This document shows positions 22,597-30,966 of a stretch of 64,000 nucleotides of DNA, piece after piece (position 1 is the stretch's first letter; every line of letters begins with the position of its first letter). A program made the position numbers and the translations under genes. Location of the stretch: the NCBI GenBank assembly GCA_002437665.1, contig DJQW01000001.1, forward strand, positions 186,001 to 250,000, read 5' to 3'. The notes under the pieces are model-generated. The model was given only the letters and a program-made list of their open reading frames with translations. It was not told the DNA's origin and ran no database searches. Origin of the DNA: Alphaproteobacteria bacterium UBA6376 (GTDB taxonomy: Bacteria; Pseudomonadota; Alphaproteobacteria; Rs-D84).

Positions 22597-23502
22597 ATGA
22601 AATTATCTGTGATAATACCGGCGTATAATTGCGAAAAATATATTGTTCAGGCGTTGACATGCATACAGACCCAAGATTTTGATGTCTCGGAAATTGAAAT
22701 AATAATTGTGTTGGATTGCTGCACAGACAACACGGCGGAGATTGTAAAGAATTTTATCAAACAGCACCCGCATATGAATATTCGCGTAATCACACATGAT
22801 GTAAATATGGGGCCGGCCGTGTCACGAAATGATGCGATTGCGGTTGCACGTGGTGATTATATTCATTTTATGGACGCAGATGATTGTATAAATACGTCTT
22901 TTTATCGCAGGTTGTATGACGCGTGCGCGCATTCCAATGCGGATGTCGCCGTTTCAGAATTTATAAACGAACGGTATCCAGAAAACAGTATATTATTTGA
23001 TACAGAGTTGGTTTTGACACACCCACAAGACAAGTTAGATATAACGCGTGTTGATATGAACGGATACTCGTGCCGTTATTTGATATCGCGCAGATTTTGG
23101 TTAAAAAACAAATTTTGTTTCCCGCGTGACATCAGATATTGCGAAGACATGTTACCAATGACGCAAATGGTGATTACTGCGCCACGTTTGGTGTGCGTAC
23201 CAGATGCGCGATATATTTATAAATTCAGAACGGGCTCTATGTTGACCACAAAAAGTACAAAGTCGCAACGTGATTCTGATTGGCATCATGCAAAACACGA
23301 TGTTTTTTCGTATCTGGCACAAAATGATTTACAGCGTGGTGGTGATGCCTTTTCGCGTGTGCGGTATAAATTATTTGGAATTTTTCCGGTAATCATTGCA
23401 CGCATAAATGCGGCACGAACAACCGAAAAATATTACCTGTTTGGCATATTGCCGATATTAAAAGTGCGTTTAACCAAGTACGTACGCCCATGGCGTGTGT
23501 GA
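22597..23502 (+). CDS. Family 2 glycosyltransferase
   Basis: 301 residues from the ATG at 22597 with an AAGGGAAA site. GT-A fold: SVIIPAYNCEKYI (4-16), LDCCTDNT (39-46) and the metal-binding DADD (93-96) in HFMDADDC. The C-terminus has a duplicated YKLFGIFPVI / YYLFGILPIL pattern common in capsule or LPS outer-core transferases. It probably adds a sugar to a surface glycan; substrate unknown. It stands alone, without other glycan genes nearby, after the candidate RNA. Confidence 0.88.
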   Translation: MKLSVIIPAYNCEKYIVQALTCIQTQDFDVSEIEIIIVLDCCTDNTAEIVKNFIKQHPHMNIRVITHDVNMGPAVSRNDAIAVARGDYIHFMDADDCINTSFYRRLYDACAHSNADVAVSEFINERYPENSILFDTELVLTHPQDKLDITRVDMNGYSCRYLISRRFWLKNKFCFPRDIRYCEDMLPMTQMVITAPRLVCVPDARYIYKFRTGSMLTTKSTKSQRDSDWHHAKHDVFSYLAQNDLQRGGDAFSRVRYKLFGIFPVIIARINAARTTEKYYLFGILPILKVRLTKYVRPWRV

Positions 23503-23526
23503 TTATGGATTACTTTGTTTACCCCT

Positions 23527-23590
23527 GTCATTGCGAGCAAGCGCAAGCGACGCGTGGCAATCCAGTTTTTATGTCGTGCGCAGCGCATGC
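23527..23590. repeat. Half copy of the composite repeat, copy 5
   Basis: Only the right arm (gtcattgcgag...gcaatccag, 23527-23565) and the following gtgcgcagcgcat segment are present. It lies in the convergent gap between the glycosyltransferase and the phosphatase gene. Confidence 0.75.
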
Positions 23591-23593
23591 TTT

Positions 23594-24163
23594 TTACAAA
23601 CTGAACTGAAAGACACTCAGGTTTGGAATTTCGCTGGTTGGTTGCAAGATGTTTCCAATCGTTGGTGTGTCACCGTTCAAAATTGTGGCCAGTGTCCTGA
23701 TAAAATGACCGTGTGAAAATGCCACAATAAAATGTTCGTCGCGTCCGCGCAGGCGTTCGATAAACGCGTGTGCACGCCCCACCATTTCGTTAAATGTTTC
23801 GGTGTTTGCACCGTCGCGCCAATCGGCATCCGCGCGTGCAATAAACACATCGCGCATTGCACGGCGTTCTTCGACCGTTTTGCCCAGACATTTTTGGTTG
23901 TCCAGATAGTCAAATTCTTGTATCGGCCAAATTTCCACCGGCACATCACTGTATTTCGCAATAAATGGTGCGGCGGTCTGGCGCGTGCGTAAATATGGCG
24001 ATACGATAATCAGGTCAGGGCGTTGGTCAAACGCATCAGCAAATGCGGCCGCCGCATTCGCGCCATCGGGCGACAGTGGAATGTCGCTGTGCAGTGTTGT
24101 TGATACGTCGCCACGGTTTGCAACGCTTTGCGCGTGGCGCACAATCCATATTTCATTCGGCAT
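23594..24163 (-). CDS. Histidine phosphatase (phosphoglycerate-mutase superfamily)
   Basis: 189 residues from the ATG at 24163; the frame is open 25 codons further but that part overlaps rlmN and is not family-like. Catalytic RHAQS (9-13), SPYLRTRQTA and the second histidine in AFSHGHFIRTL. These enzymes remove phosphate through a phosphohistidine; the substrate is unknown (a broad phosphatase or a specific metabolic one). It overlaps rlmN by 11 bases and ends the envelope operon. Confidence 0.88.
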   Translation of the reverse strand: MPNEIWIVRHAQSVANRGDVSTTLHSDIPLSPDGANAAAAFADAFDQRPDLIIVSPYLRTRQTAAPFIAKYSDVPVEIWPIQEFDYLDNQKCLGKTVEERRAMRDVFIARADADWRDGANTETFNEMVGRAHAFIERLRGRDEHFIVAFSHGHFIRTLATILNGDTPTIGNILQPTSEIPNLSVFQFSL

Positions 24164-25265
24164 GTTTTTTATTCCCCAGTCGCAGTTGCCCGCACGCAGA
24201 ACCAATATCGCTGCCGCGTTCGCGGCGAATGCGTGCATGAATCCCGTTTTTAATCAGTATGTCTTGGAATCTGTGTACGGCGTTACCCGATGGTGATGCG
24301 AAATCACGTTCATCAACTGCGTTCCACGGTATCAAATTCACCATGCAATTTTTCCCGCGCAACAGTTCGGATAACTTTTCGGCATATTCTGGCATACAGT
24401 TAAACAGTTCCGCCGCGCCATTCGCATTTTTGCGCGCCAACAATATGTATTCAATCATCAACTGGCGATTATGCAGGGCGGTAAATTCGTCCGCGGCGGC
24501 CAATACCTCTGCCAATTTATATTTATTGTTTATCGGCATAATTTGCCCACGCAGTTCGTCGGTTGGTGCGTGCAGCGATATTGCCAAATTGATTGGACGC
24601 CCCCACGCAATCAGTTCGCGAATCCCCGGCACAATTCCGCATGTCGAAATCGTAATACGACGCCACCCGATGCCCATATCGCGATTCGCGCGTTCACAAA
24701 ATCCGATAACATTTTCAGTATTCTGTAATGGTTCGCCCGTGCCCATCACAACAATATGCGACACGTCACCATTATTTGCATCGCCATTTGCACGAATTGG
24801 ACGCGCGCGCGCCGCGTCACGCCCACAGCGCAATTCCCACTGCGCGACCAAGATTTGCGAGAATATTTCGTTTACCGTTAAATTGCGTTTCAGCCCCAAC
24901 AACGTACTGGCACAAAACTTGCAGCCCATTGCGCAACCGGCCTGTGAACTGACGCATACGCTGTTGCCATATGTTGTGCGCATCAATACGCATTCAATCT
25001 GTTCGCAATCGTTCAGTTCCAACAAGAATTTTGTCGTTTCGCCATCAGATGATTGTAACTTTTTAACGATTTTTACCGGCAATGTTTGCGCCACCGCGTC
25101 CAAATCATGACGCAGCGCATCCGGCAAATTTTTCATCACAGAAAAATCAGGCGCACCCCGATTTAACCATTCGCGAATTTGCTTTGCGCGAAATCGCGGT
25201 TGACCCATATCGGTTACGAACTTTTCCAGTTCGCCATCGGTAAAATTAAATAAAATCGGTTTCAT
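24153..25265 (-). CDS. rlmN: Dual-specificity RNA methyltransferase RlmN
   Basis: 370 residues. Radical-SAM enzyme that adds a methyl to C2 of A2503 in 23S rRNA and A37 in some tRNAs. Cluster motif CAMGCKFC (C111, C115, C118), SAM-binding MGTGEPLQN, and the C-terminal catalytic-cysteine block RGSDIGSACGQLR. ATGA overlap with the upstream surA-like gene. Confidence 0.96.
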   Translation of the reverse strand: MKPILFNFTDGELEKFVTDMGQPRFRAKQIREWLNRGAPDFSVMKNLPDALRHDLDAVAQTLPVKIVKKLQSSDGETTKFLLELNDCEQIECVLMRTTYGNSVCVSSQAGCAMGCKFCASTLLGLKRNLTVNEIFSQILVAQWELRCGRDAARARPIRANGDANNGDVSHIVVMGTGEPLQNTENVIGFCERANRDMGIGWRRITISTCGIVPGIRELIAWGRPINLAISLHAPTDELRGQIMPINNKYKLAEVLAAADEFTALHNRQLMIEYILLARKNANGAAELFNCMPEYAEKLSELLRGKNCMVNLIPWNAVDERDFASPSGNAVHRFQDILIKNGIHARIRRERGSDIGSACGQLRLGNKKHAE

Positions 25266-26089
25266 AATTTATATCTGTCGTCGTTTATAACAACCACCGC
25301 TTTACGGCGCAGTTGTTTCAGTTGCTGGTCTGCGATAAACATTGCCTGTTTGTATGTGGCATTTTGTTTTATCATTTCGTCCAGTTTGCCATATTCTTTT
25401 GTCTTTTTAATGCTGCATACCAACAAAACGCTGCGGTCAACAACCGGTGACCAGGTGAGGGTTGGGGCCGTCGCCACGCGCGCACGAACCTCTGGCGACA
25501 ATTCGTATTGCAGCGCGGTGAACTTTTGCGGCGCACCGCCCAAATTTTCCGCCATTGTAACCGCATCATCGCATGATTTTGGTCGTGTCAGTTTTGCCGC
25601 AACATCGGCGGGAATATCAACCAATCGCACGATTGTCATTTCCACCGGCAGGCCGTTTTCACGCGCAATTTCCGCACGTTCGGCATCGATTTCTTCGCGG
25701 GATACGTCAACCGTTGGCATAATTGTACGACCAACAATAATCTGCCATGCGATTTCTGCGCGCAACGCACTGCGTGCCATCGCGCGTTCAGATTCAGACA
25801 TATCGCCCAAATTCATTTTTTTCAGTTCTTTGTCCACAACATCATCTTCGGGTACGGCATGAAAGTTTTGCGCATACGCGATTTTGACATTGTCATCAAT
25901 GATATTCTGTAACGCAACGCGACGATTGTCGGTTGGATTTTTACCCTGACGCGACATCAGTTTTACGCGCGCGGTAATATCGGTATCGGTAATCGGTGTA
26001 CCATTTACCGATGCAATGACGCTGGCGGCGTATGCCGGCGCGGCCATCATCATAAATGCGCCCGCCAAAATCAGATTTAACTGTTTCAT
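25262..26089 (-). CDS. surA: SurA-like periplasmic chaperone
   Basis: 275 residues from the ATG at 26089, which follows GGAAAGGACAG; upstream codons overlap lptD and are rejected. Signal peptide MKQLNLILAGAFMMMAAPAYAA, then the SurA N-domain opening SVIASVNGTPITDTDI and helices typical of SurA/PpiD. The parvulin domain is hard to see and may be degenerate, so chaperone activity is more likely than prolyl isomerisation. SurA escorts outer-membrane proteins, including LptD, to the Bam complex; its place next to lptD fits. Confidence 0.8.
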   Translation of the reverse strand: MKQLNLILAGAFMMMAAPAYAASVIASVNGTPITDTDITARVKLMSRQGKNPTDNRRVALQNIIDDNVKIAYAQNFHAVPEDDVVDKELKKMNLGDMSESERAMARSALRAEIAWQIIVGRTIMPTVDVSREEIDAERAEIARENGLPVEMTIVRLVDIPADVAAKLTRPKSCDDAVTMAENLGGAPQKFTALQYELSPEVRARVATAPTLTWSPVVDRSVLLVCSIKKTKEYGKLDEMIKQNATYKQAMFIADQQLKQLRRKAVVVINDDRYKL

Positions 26090-26111
26090 CTGTCCTTTCC
26101 CCGTTTCATGT

Positions 26112-28127
26112 TTAGTACTGTTGGCCATTGATACTCATACCAATGCGGAACTGGAACGTAGTTGTTCCGACATAGTCCCCCTTGACCGCGTTATCACGAC
26201 GGTATTCCATCGACATATAATAACATGGGTGTGTATAGAACACGCCGCCCGTATGACGCTGGAACGCACCGGTTGTCATGTTATAGATTGAATTAAAGCG
26301 CACCGCCCAACGTGGTGTCAACTGGATACCAAACCCACCCATAATTTCATTGATAGAATCATTTTTTGTGTATGTATCAATAAACTGCTGTGACCAAATG
26401 TGCCCAATGTTCAGGTATGTCCCCGCACTGTGGGTCAGGTACGCCGATGTTTCAATATGACGCAATGCCAAATCATTACGCGCCAAACGGAATCGGCTGG
26501 TCAATTCTAACCATTTCATGTTGTTAAAACCAACACGCCCGACATAGTCCGATGCGCCATTCAAAAATCCGCTGTTTGGGTCAATGGTATCGCGATCTTG
26601 GAAATCATATGTTTGTCCCAAGAATACTTCGAATGATCGACCATCTGGGTTAAACGCCGCCCAACGCACACCGTAATCGGCATAGTTGCTGTTTTCCCAT
26701 AAATCCAGACCCGCAAAACGTTTGTTTGAAAACAGTGTTGCGTCCGACAGCAATGCACCCGCCGAATCATTGTTCGCCGCAAATGTTGCATCATCAATAT
26801 GGCGCATAATTGTCAAACGCGCACGTGGTTCAATAACCTGTGTCCACGTGTCAGACGGACGGAACAATGGCAAACCCCATTCAACATAACCACTGGGCAA
26901 GAAACGATTTTTCAGCCCAGAAAACTTTTGCCCATCAATCAAATCGGTGTTATCAAAATTATACACGTCATATCGGGCATCCATACTGAGTGTCAAACGA
27001 TTGCCACCCCACAATGTCCACGGCGATGTAATACGCGCATCACCAATCATACGTTGCGATGCCGTCCCAGAACCAGAAATCCCCAAAATGTCCGCACCAA
27101 ATGTTGCGTATGTTTCGGCGAACAACGGTGATGTCTGGTGCGTGGCACGAATGTTTGGCAGAATGTCACCTGATGGTGTTGCCACCCACGTGTTGTACGT
27201 ACGCAATTCTTGGAATATATGCGCGTCGGCAACAACATAACTGCTTTGCCCAAACAGTTCCAATTTTGCGCCCGAATCTAAATACGGCTGGTCGCCATAG
27301 AATCCATATTTCTGCAAATAGGTTTTATCAGATGCGCGTTCCAAGAATACCGTTGCGCGCGCGTTATCGCCCAATTCAATTATATCGTTATTAAATATGT
27401 GCCAACGATTTTCCCCATCGCGATTATGTGTAAATGACCCGCGGGTCAGGGATTCAGAATGCGCCGTATTCAAACGATGTTCGATTTGCACCAACGGGTT
27501 TTCTTGGGTCAGGTACGATGCCGTAACCGTCATGTCGTGCGTATCCGACAGGTATATGTACAATGGAATATTGACCTGTGTCCCCATCTGGTTGGTGGAT
27601 TTCAAATCAGGCATCAAAAATCCGGTCTTGTGCTTTACCCCTGGGTCTGGCATAGAAAAGTACGGCAACCACAACGCCGGCACACCATAAATCCACATAA
27701 CAGGATTATGGAAACTGAGCATACGCGTTTCCATATCGTGCACGGTACGTGTTGTTGAAATCTGCCACGCATCGCCAATATCATCGCAATCATCACACGC
27801 CGTAAATGTAGCATCATATGCAATCGTATCATCGCCATTGTGCACAATATTGTCTGATTCAATGTACACATGTTCGCCCAGCCAGATTTTTATATCGTCC
27901 CCCGACAGGTTTTTCCCATCGCGCGACAAATAAGAATCTGTCAGTGTCAAACGCTGGCCCGATGCATTTGTGATTTCAGTATTGCCGGTTGTTCTAATTG
28001 ATTCCGCGCGTACATCATATTCAATTTTGTCGGACTTGATGGTCTTGGGTACATTGGGGTCAATGGCCATCGCCATGGCAGACACGGCGGAAAACATCGG
28101 CAGAAAAATCGGAATCAGTCGTTTCAT
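26112..28127 (-). CDS. lptD: LPS-assembly outer-membrane protein LptD
   Basis: 671 residues, shorter than the usual 750 or more. Signal peptide (to about residue 21), a LptA-like N-terminal domain (27-110) and then the C-terminal barrel with the conserved CDDC pair and PALWLPYFSMPDPGVKHKTGFL. It inserts lipopolysaccharide into the outer leaflet, so this organism makes LPS or a lipid A-like lipid (lpxD, fabZ agree). ATGA overlap with lptF; a 22-base gap before surA. lptE is not seen. Confidence 0.94.
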   Translation of the reverse strand: MKRLIPIFLPMFSAVSAMAMAIDPNVPKTIKSDKIEYDVRAESIRTTGNTEITNASGQRLTLTDSYLSRDGKNLSGDDIKIWLGEHVYIESDNIVHNGDDTIAYDATFTACDDCDDIGDAWQISTTRTVHDMETRMLSFHNPVMWIYGVPALWLPYFSMPDPGVKHKTGFLMPDLKSTNQMGTQVNIPLYIYLSDTHDMTVTASYLTQENPLVQIEHRLNTAHSESLTRGSFTHNRDGENRWHIFNNDIIELGDNARATVFLERASDKTYLQKYGFYGDQPYLDSGAKLELFGQSSYVVADAHIFQELRTYNTWVATPSGDILPNIRATHQTSPLFAETYATFGADILGISGSGTASQRMIGDARITSPWTLWGGNRLTLSMDARYDVYNFDNTDLIDGQKFSGLKNRFLPSGYVEWGLPLFRPSDTWTQVIEPRARLTIMRHIDDATFAANNDSAGALLSDATLFSNKRFAGLDLWENSNYADYGVRWAAFNPDGRSFEVFLGQTYDFQDRDTIDPNSGFLNGASDYVGRVGFNNMKWLELTSRFRLARNDLALRHIETSAYLTHSAGTYLNIGHIWSQQFIDTYTKNDSINEIMGGFGIQLTPRWAVRFNSIYNMTTGAFQRHTGGVFYTHPCYYMSMEYRRDNAVKGDYVGTTTFQFRIGMSINGQQY

Positions 28128-29185
28128 TTCTTACACAATGCAATCAGTATACCACCCAGAACCAACATCTGAACCCCTGCCAACACGACAAAGTCCGTAA
28201 AACTGGTCACCATATTCGACGCCGACATAAATCCCGCCATCGTAACCGCCATTGCCAATACCGCCATTGCGGGTGCAAAACTGGCGCGACGACGCAACAG
28301 TGACGAACGCAGCAACACCAATGTGCACAACGCCGCCAATACCAGATTCATAATCGGGCTTAAAAAACGGGTGCACAGTTCGGACAAAACCTGCTTGTGC
28401 TGTTTTTCGGTTGGGGCATTTAATACGGTCTTGACCAATTCCAGTGTTGGCACACGGCGAACCTTGAACCCGATGTCATCGCCGCGATCGGTCAGATTCA
28501 AATCCATATCAAATGCATCAAATGTGCCGGTGGTCATTGCGCCATTATTGCGTGCCTGTAATGCACCATTGTTCATAACGATGGATAAACCACGCGCCGT
28601 CGATACCAATTTGCCCTTTTCGGCAAAAATCGTCAGCGGAGATTTCTTGTCCCGCATATCAGACAACATAACCTGTGACAGGTCGTGACCAGATACCTTG
28701 TCCACATAGACCACCAACCCATCCGCCAGCGGGGTAAATGCCCCCTCTTGTAATTTCATATGTGCCAAACCATAGCGCAGATTCCATTGTGTGCTGTAAA
28801 ACCGCGCCTGTGATACTGGCACAGCCCAAATGTTTAACGCAAAATGCAAAACGGTCAGCACCGCCGCCAATTTCAACGCCGGACGTGCCAACTGTCGTGG
28901 GGACAACCCAACCGACGCCATAACGGTAATTTCATTGTCGGCAATCAGTTTGTTATACACAAATATCACCGCAATAAATGTCACAAACGGAATAATAATA
29001 GACACGATAAACGGCAACATCAACACCGTCAATCCCAAGAAATTACTGAGTGCGACACCATAACTGAGCAAGAATTTCAGCATGGACATAATCTGTACCA
29101 TCCACGCCAATCCGGTCAGTACCAGCAACAGCATGACAAAAATTGCGACCAACTGGCGCGAAAAATATCTGTTCAGTATTCTCAT
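28124..29185 (-). CDS. lptF: LPS export permease LptF/LptG family
   Basis: 353 residues from the ATG at 29185 (MRILNRYFSRQL, a typical LptF opening). Six membrane segments in two groups of three (about 14-40, 53-78, 98-118 and three near the C-terminus) flank a periplasmic beta-jellyroll domain. It forms the inner-membrane transporter with LptB2 that lifts LPS into the bridge. Only one of the two permeases is here; F or G identity rests on the N-terminus and is not certain. First gene of the operon lptF-lptD-surA-rlmN-phosphatase. Confidence 0.88.
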   Translation of the reverse strand: MRILNRYFSRQLVAIFVMLLLVLTGLAWMVQIMSMLKFLLSYGVALSNFLGLTVLMLPFIVSIIIPFVTFIAVIFVYNKLIADNEITVMASVGLSPRQLARPALKLAAVLTVLHFALNIWAVPVSQARFYSTQWNLRYGLAHMKLQEGAFTPLADGLVVYVDKVSGHDLSQVMLSDMRDKKSPLTIFAEKGKLVSTARGLSIVMNNGALQARNNGAMTTGTFDAFDMDLNLTDRGDDIGFKVRRVPTLELVKTVLNAPTEKQHKQVLSELCTRFLSPIMNLVLAALCTLVLLRSSLLRRRASFAPAMAVLAMAVTMAGFMSASNMVTSFTDFVVLAGVQMLVLGGILIALCKK

Positions 29186-29297
29186 ACCCCGCAGTATAAA
29201 GCGCAAAAGCAGAGCCGTCAAATATATATTGCTAATTTTCCTTGCTTTCTGGCGATTCGGTGGTAATAATACGAATGTTCTTAAAAAGTTTTTTTAG

Positions 29298-29321
29298 GGG
29301 CGGGGTTGAAAAACCCCGCCC
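29298..29321. other. Strong hairpin upstream of nusA
   Basis: Ten-base stem gggcggggtt/aaccccgccc with a gaaa loop. Neither strand has a following U-run, so it is probably not a terminator. It lies about 40 bases before the nusA start and could be a leader structure. Confidence 0.5.
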
Positions 29322-29361
29322 TTATAAGTAAAGACATATTACAAACGAAGGAGAAAAATAA

Positions 29362-30903
29362 ATGTCTTTTGTTTCTATGCCCCGTCAGGACTTGCTGTTG
29401 GCCATTGAATCATTGGCCCAGGACAAGCAGATTGATCGCGAAATCGTGATTGAATCATTAGAGGCGGCAATCGCCAAAATTGCCAAACACAAATATGGCG
29501 AAGAATTTAACATCACGGCGACCATTGACCGCAAAAATGGGGCGATATATGTCAAACGTTTGTTCACTGTTATTGCGTCCCCAGAATCCATGGGTGATGA
29601 ATACGATGCCAACACCATGTTGACGGTTGCACAGGCAAAAAAATACGCCCAGAACCCAATGGTTGGCGACGTTGTCGAAGACCCACTGCCAGAACCAGAA
29701 TTTGGCCGTATGGCATTCCAGACCGCAAAGCAAATTATGACAACCCGCGTCCGTGACGCTGAAAAAGGTCGTCAGTACGAAGAGTTCAAAGATAACATCG
29801 GCGACATTGTATCTGGCACGGTTAAACGTATCGAATTTGGCAACGTTTTCGTTGACATCAATGGCAAGGCCGAAGGTTACATCAAGGGCAGCGAACTGAT
29901 TCCAGGCGAACGCTTGGCGGTTGGTGATCGCGTCCGCGCATTGATTATGGACGTTGCGCGTTCTAATTCCGGCCCACAGATTTTCTTGACCCGTACGCAC
30001 CCGATGTTCATGGAAAAATTGTTTGTCCAAGAAGTACCTGAAATCTATGAAGGGGTTATTAAAATTAAATCCGTGTCACGTGCACCTGGGTCACACGCAA
30101 AAATCGCTGTTGAAACCCAAGACCCATCGATTGACGCCGTTGGTATGACCGTCGGTATCAAGGGTACACGTATTCAGCCGGTTATCAACGAATGCCATGG
30201 CGAAAAGATTGATGTCATTTTGTATTCTGATGACCCAGCGGTATTTATCGTCAATGCGATGCAGCCGGCCAAGGTTGCCAAGATTATCGTTGACGAAGAC
30301 ACACGCAGCGCGGCCGTCGTCGTTACCGAAGATCAACAGTCATTGGCAATCGGTCGCCGTGGCCAGAACGTCCGTTTGGCATCACAGTTGACTGGTTGGA
30401 ACATCGACGTCATGAACGAGGCCGAAGAACAAGAACGTCGCGCCAAAGAATTTAAGGAAAAAACAGAATTGTTTATCCGTGCGCTGGACGTTGATGAAAT
30501 GATTGCGCACCTGTTGATTACCGAAGGGTTCCGTACCGTCGAAGAAATCGCATTCGTTGATGCATCTGAATTGGAATCTATCGAAGGGTTCAATCCAGAA
30601 TTGGCGGCAGAATTGCAGAACCGTGCCAAGGCCTATTTGACCAAGGTTGAACAAGAATATATCGACAACGGTCATGCAATGGGTATGTCCGATGATTTGT
30701 TGAAATTTGATTTCGTGAAACGTCCAATTATTATGAAACTGGGCGAAAACGGTATCAAATCATTGTCTGACTTGGCTGATTTGGCAACCGACGAATTGGT
30801 CGAAATCTTGGGCGAAGACACAATGTCTGCGCGTTTGGCGGGCCGCGTTATTATGAAGGCACGCGAACTGGCGTATGGCATCACCCAAGGGGACGCTGAA
30901 TAA
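29362..30903 (+). CDS. nusA: Transcription termination/antitermination factor NusA
   Basis: 513 residues. N-terminal RNA-polymerase-binding domain, S1 domain (about 135-200, GDIVSGTVKRIEFGNVFVDI), two KH domains (GMTVGIKGTRIQPVINE and IGRRGQNVRLASQLTGW), and two acidic C-terminal repeats typical of proteobacterial NusA. It modulates pausing, termination and rRNA antitermination. A GGAG site precedes the ATG. rimP, usually upstream, is missing; infB follows. Confidence 0.97.
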   Translation: MSFVSMPRQDLLLAIESLAQDKQIDREIVIESLEAAIAKIAKHKYGEEFNITATIDRKNGAIYVKRLFTVIASPESMGDEYDANTMLTVAQAKKYAQNPMVGDVVEDPLPEPEFGRMAFQTAKQIMTTRVRDAEKGRQYEEFKDNIGDIVSGTVKRIEFGNVFVDINGKAEGYIKGSELIPGERLAVGDRVRALIMDVARSNSGPQIFLTRTHPMFMEKLFVQEVPEIYEGVIKIKSVSRAPGSHAKIAVETQDPSIDAVGMTVGIKGTRIQPVINECHGEKIDVILYSDDPAVFIVNAMQPAKVAKIIVDEDTRSAAVVVTEDQQSLAIGRRGQNVRLASQLTGWNIDVMNEAEEQERRAKEFKEKTELFIRALDVDEMIAHLLITEGFRTVEEIAFVDASELESIEGFNPELAAELQNRAKAYLTKVEQEYIDNGHAMGMSDDLLKFDFVKRPIIMKLGENGIKSLSDLADLATDELVEILGEDTMSARLAGRVIMKARELAYGITQGDAE

Positions 30904-30966
30904 TAAAAACCCGCGGTGCGCATTGCATCGTGGGTATTTATGTAACTAATACGGGGGTAAAAATAT

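Noticed and set aside
24259..25110. Long plus-strand open frame opposite rlmN
   Set aside because: It is a mirror of the rlmN gene, which has all radical-SAM motifs; the opposite frame has no family features or ribosome site.
29298..29321. Terminator before nusA
   Set aside because: The hairpin is strong but no U-run follows on either strand.
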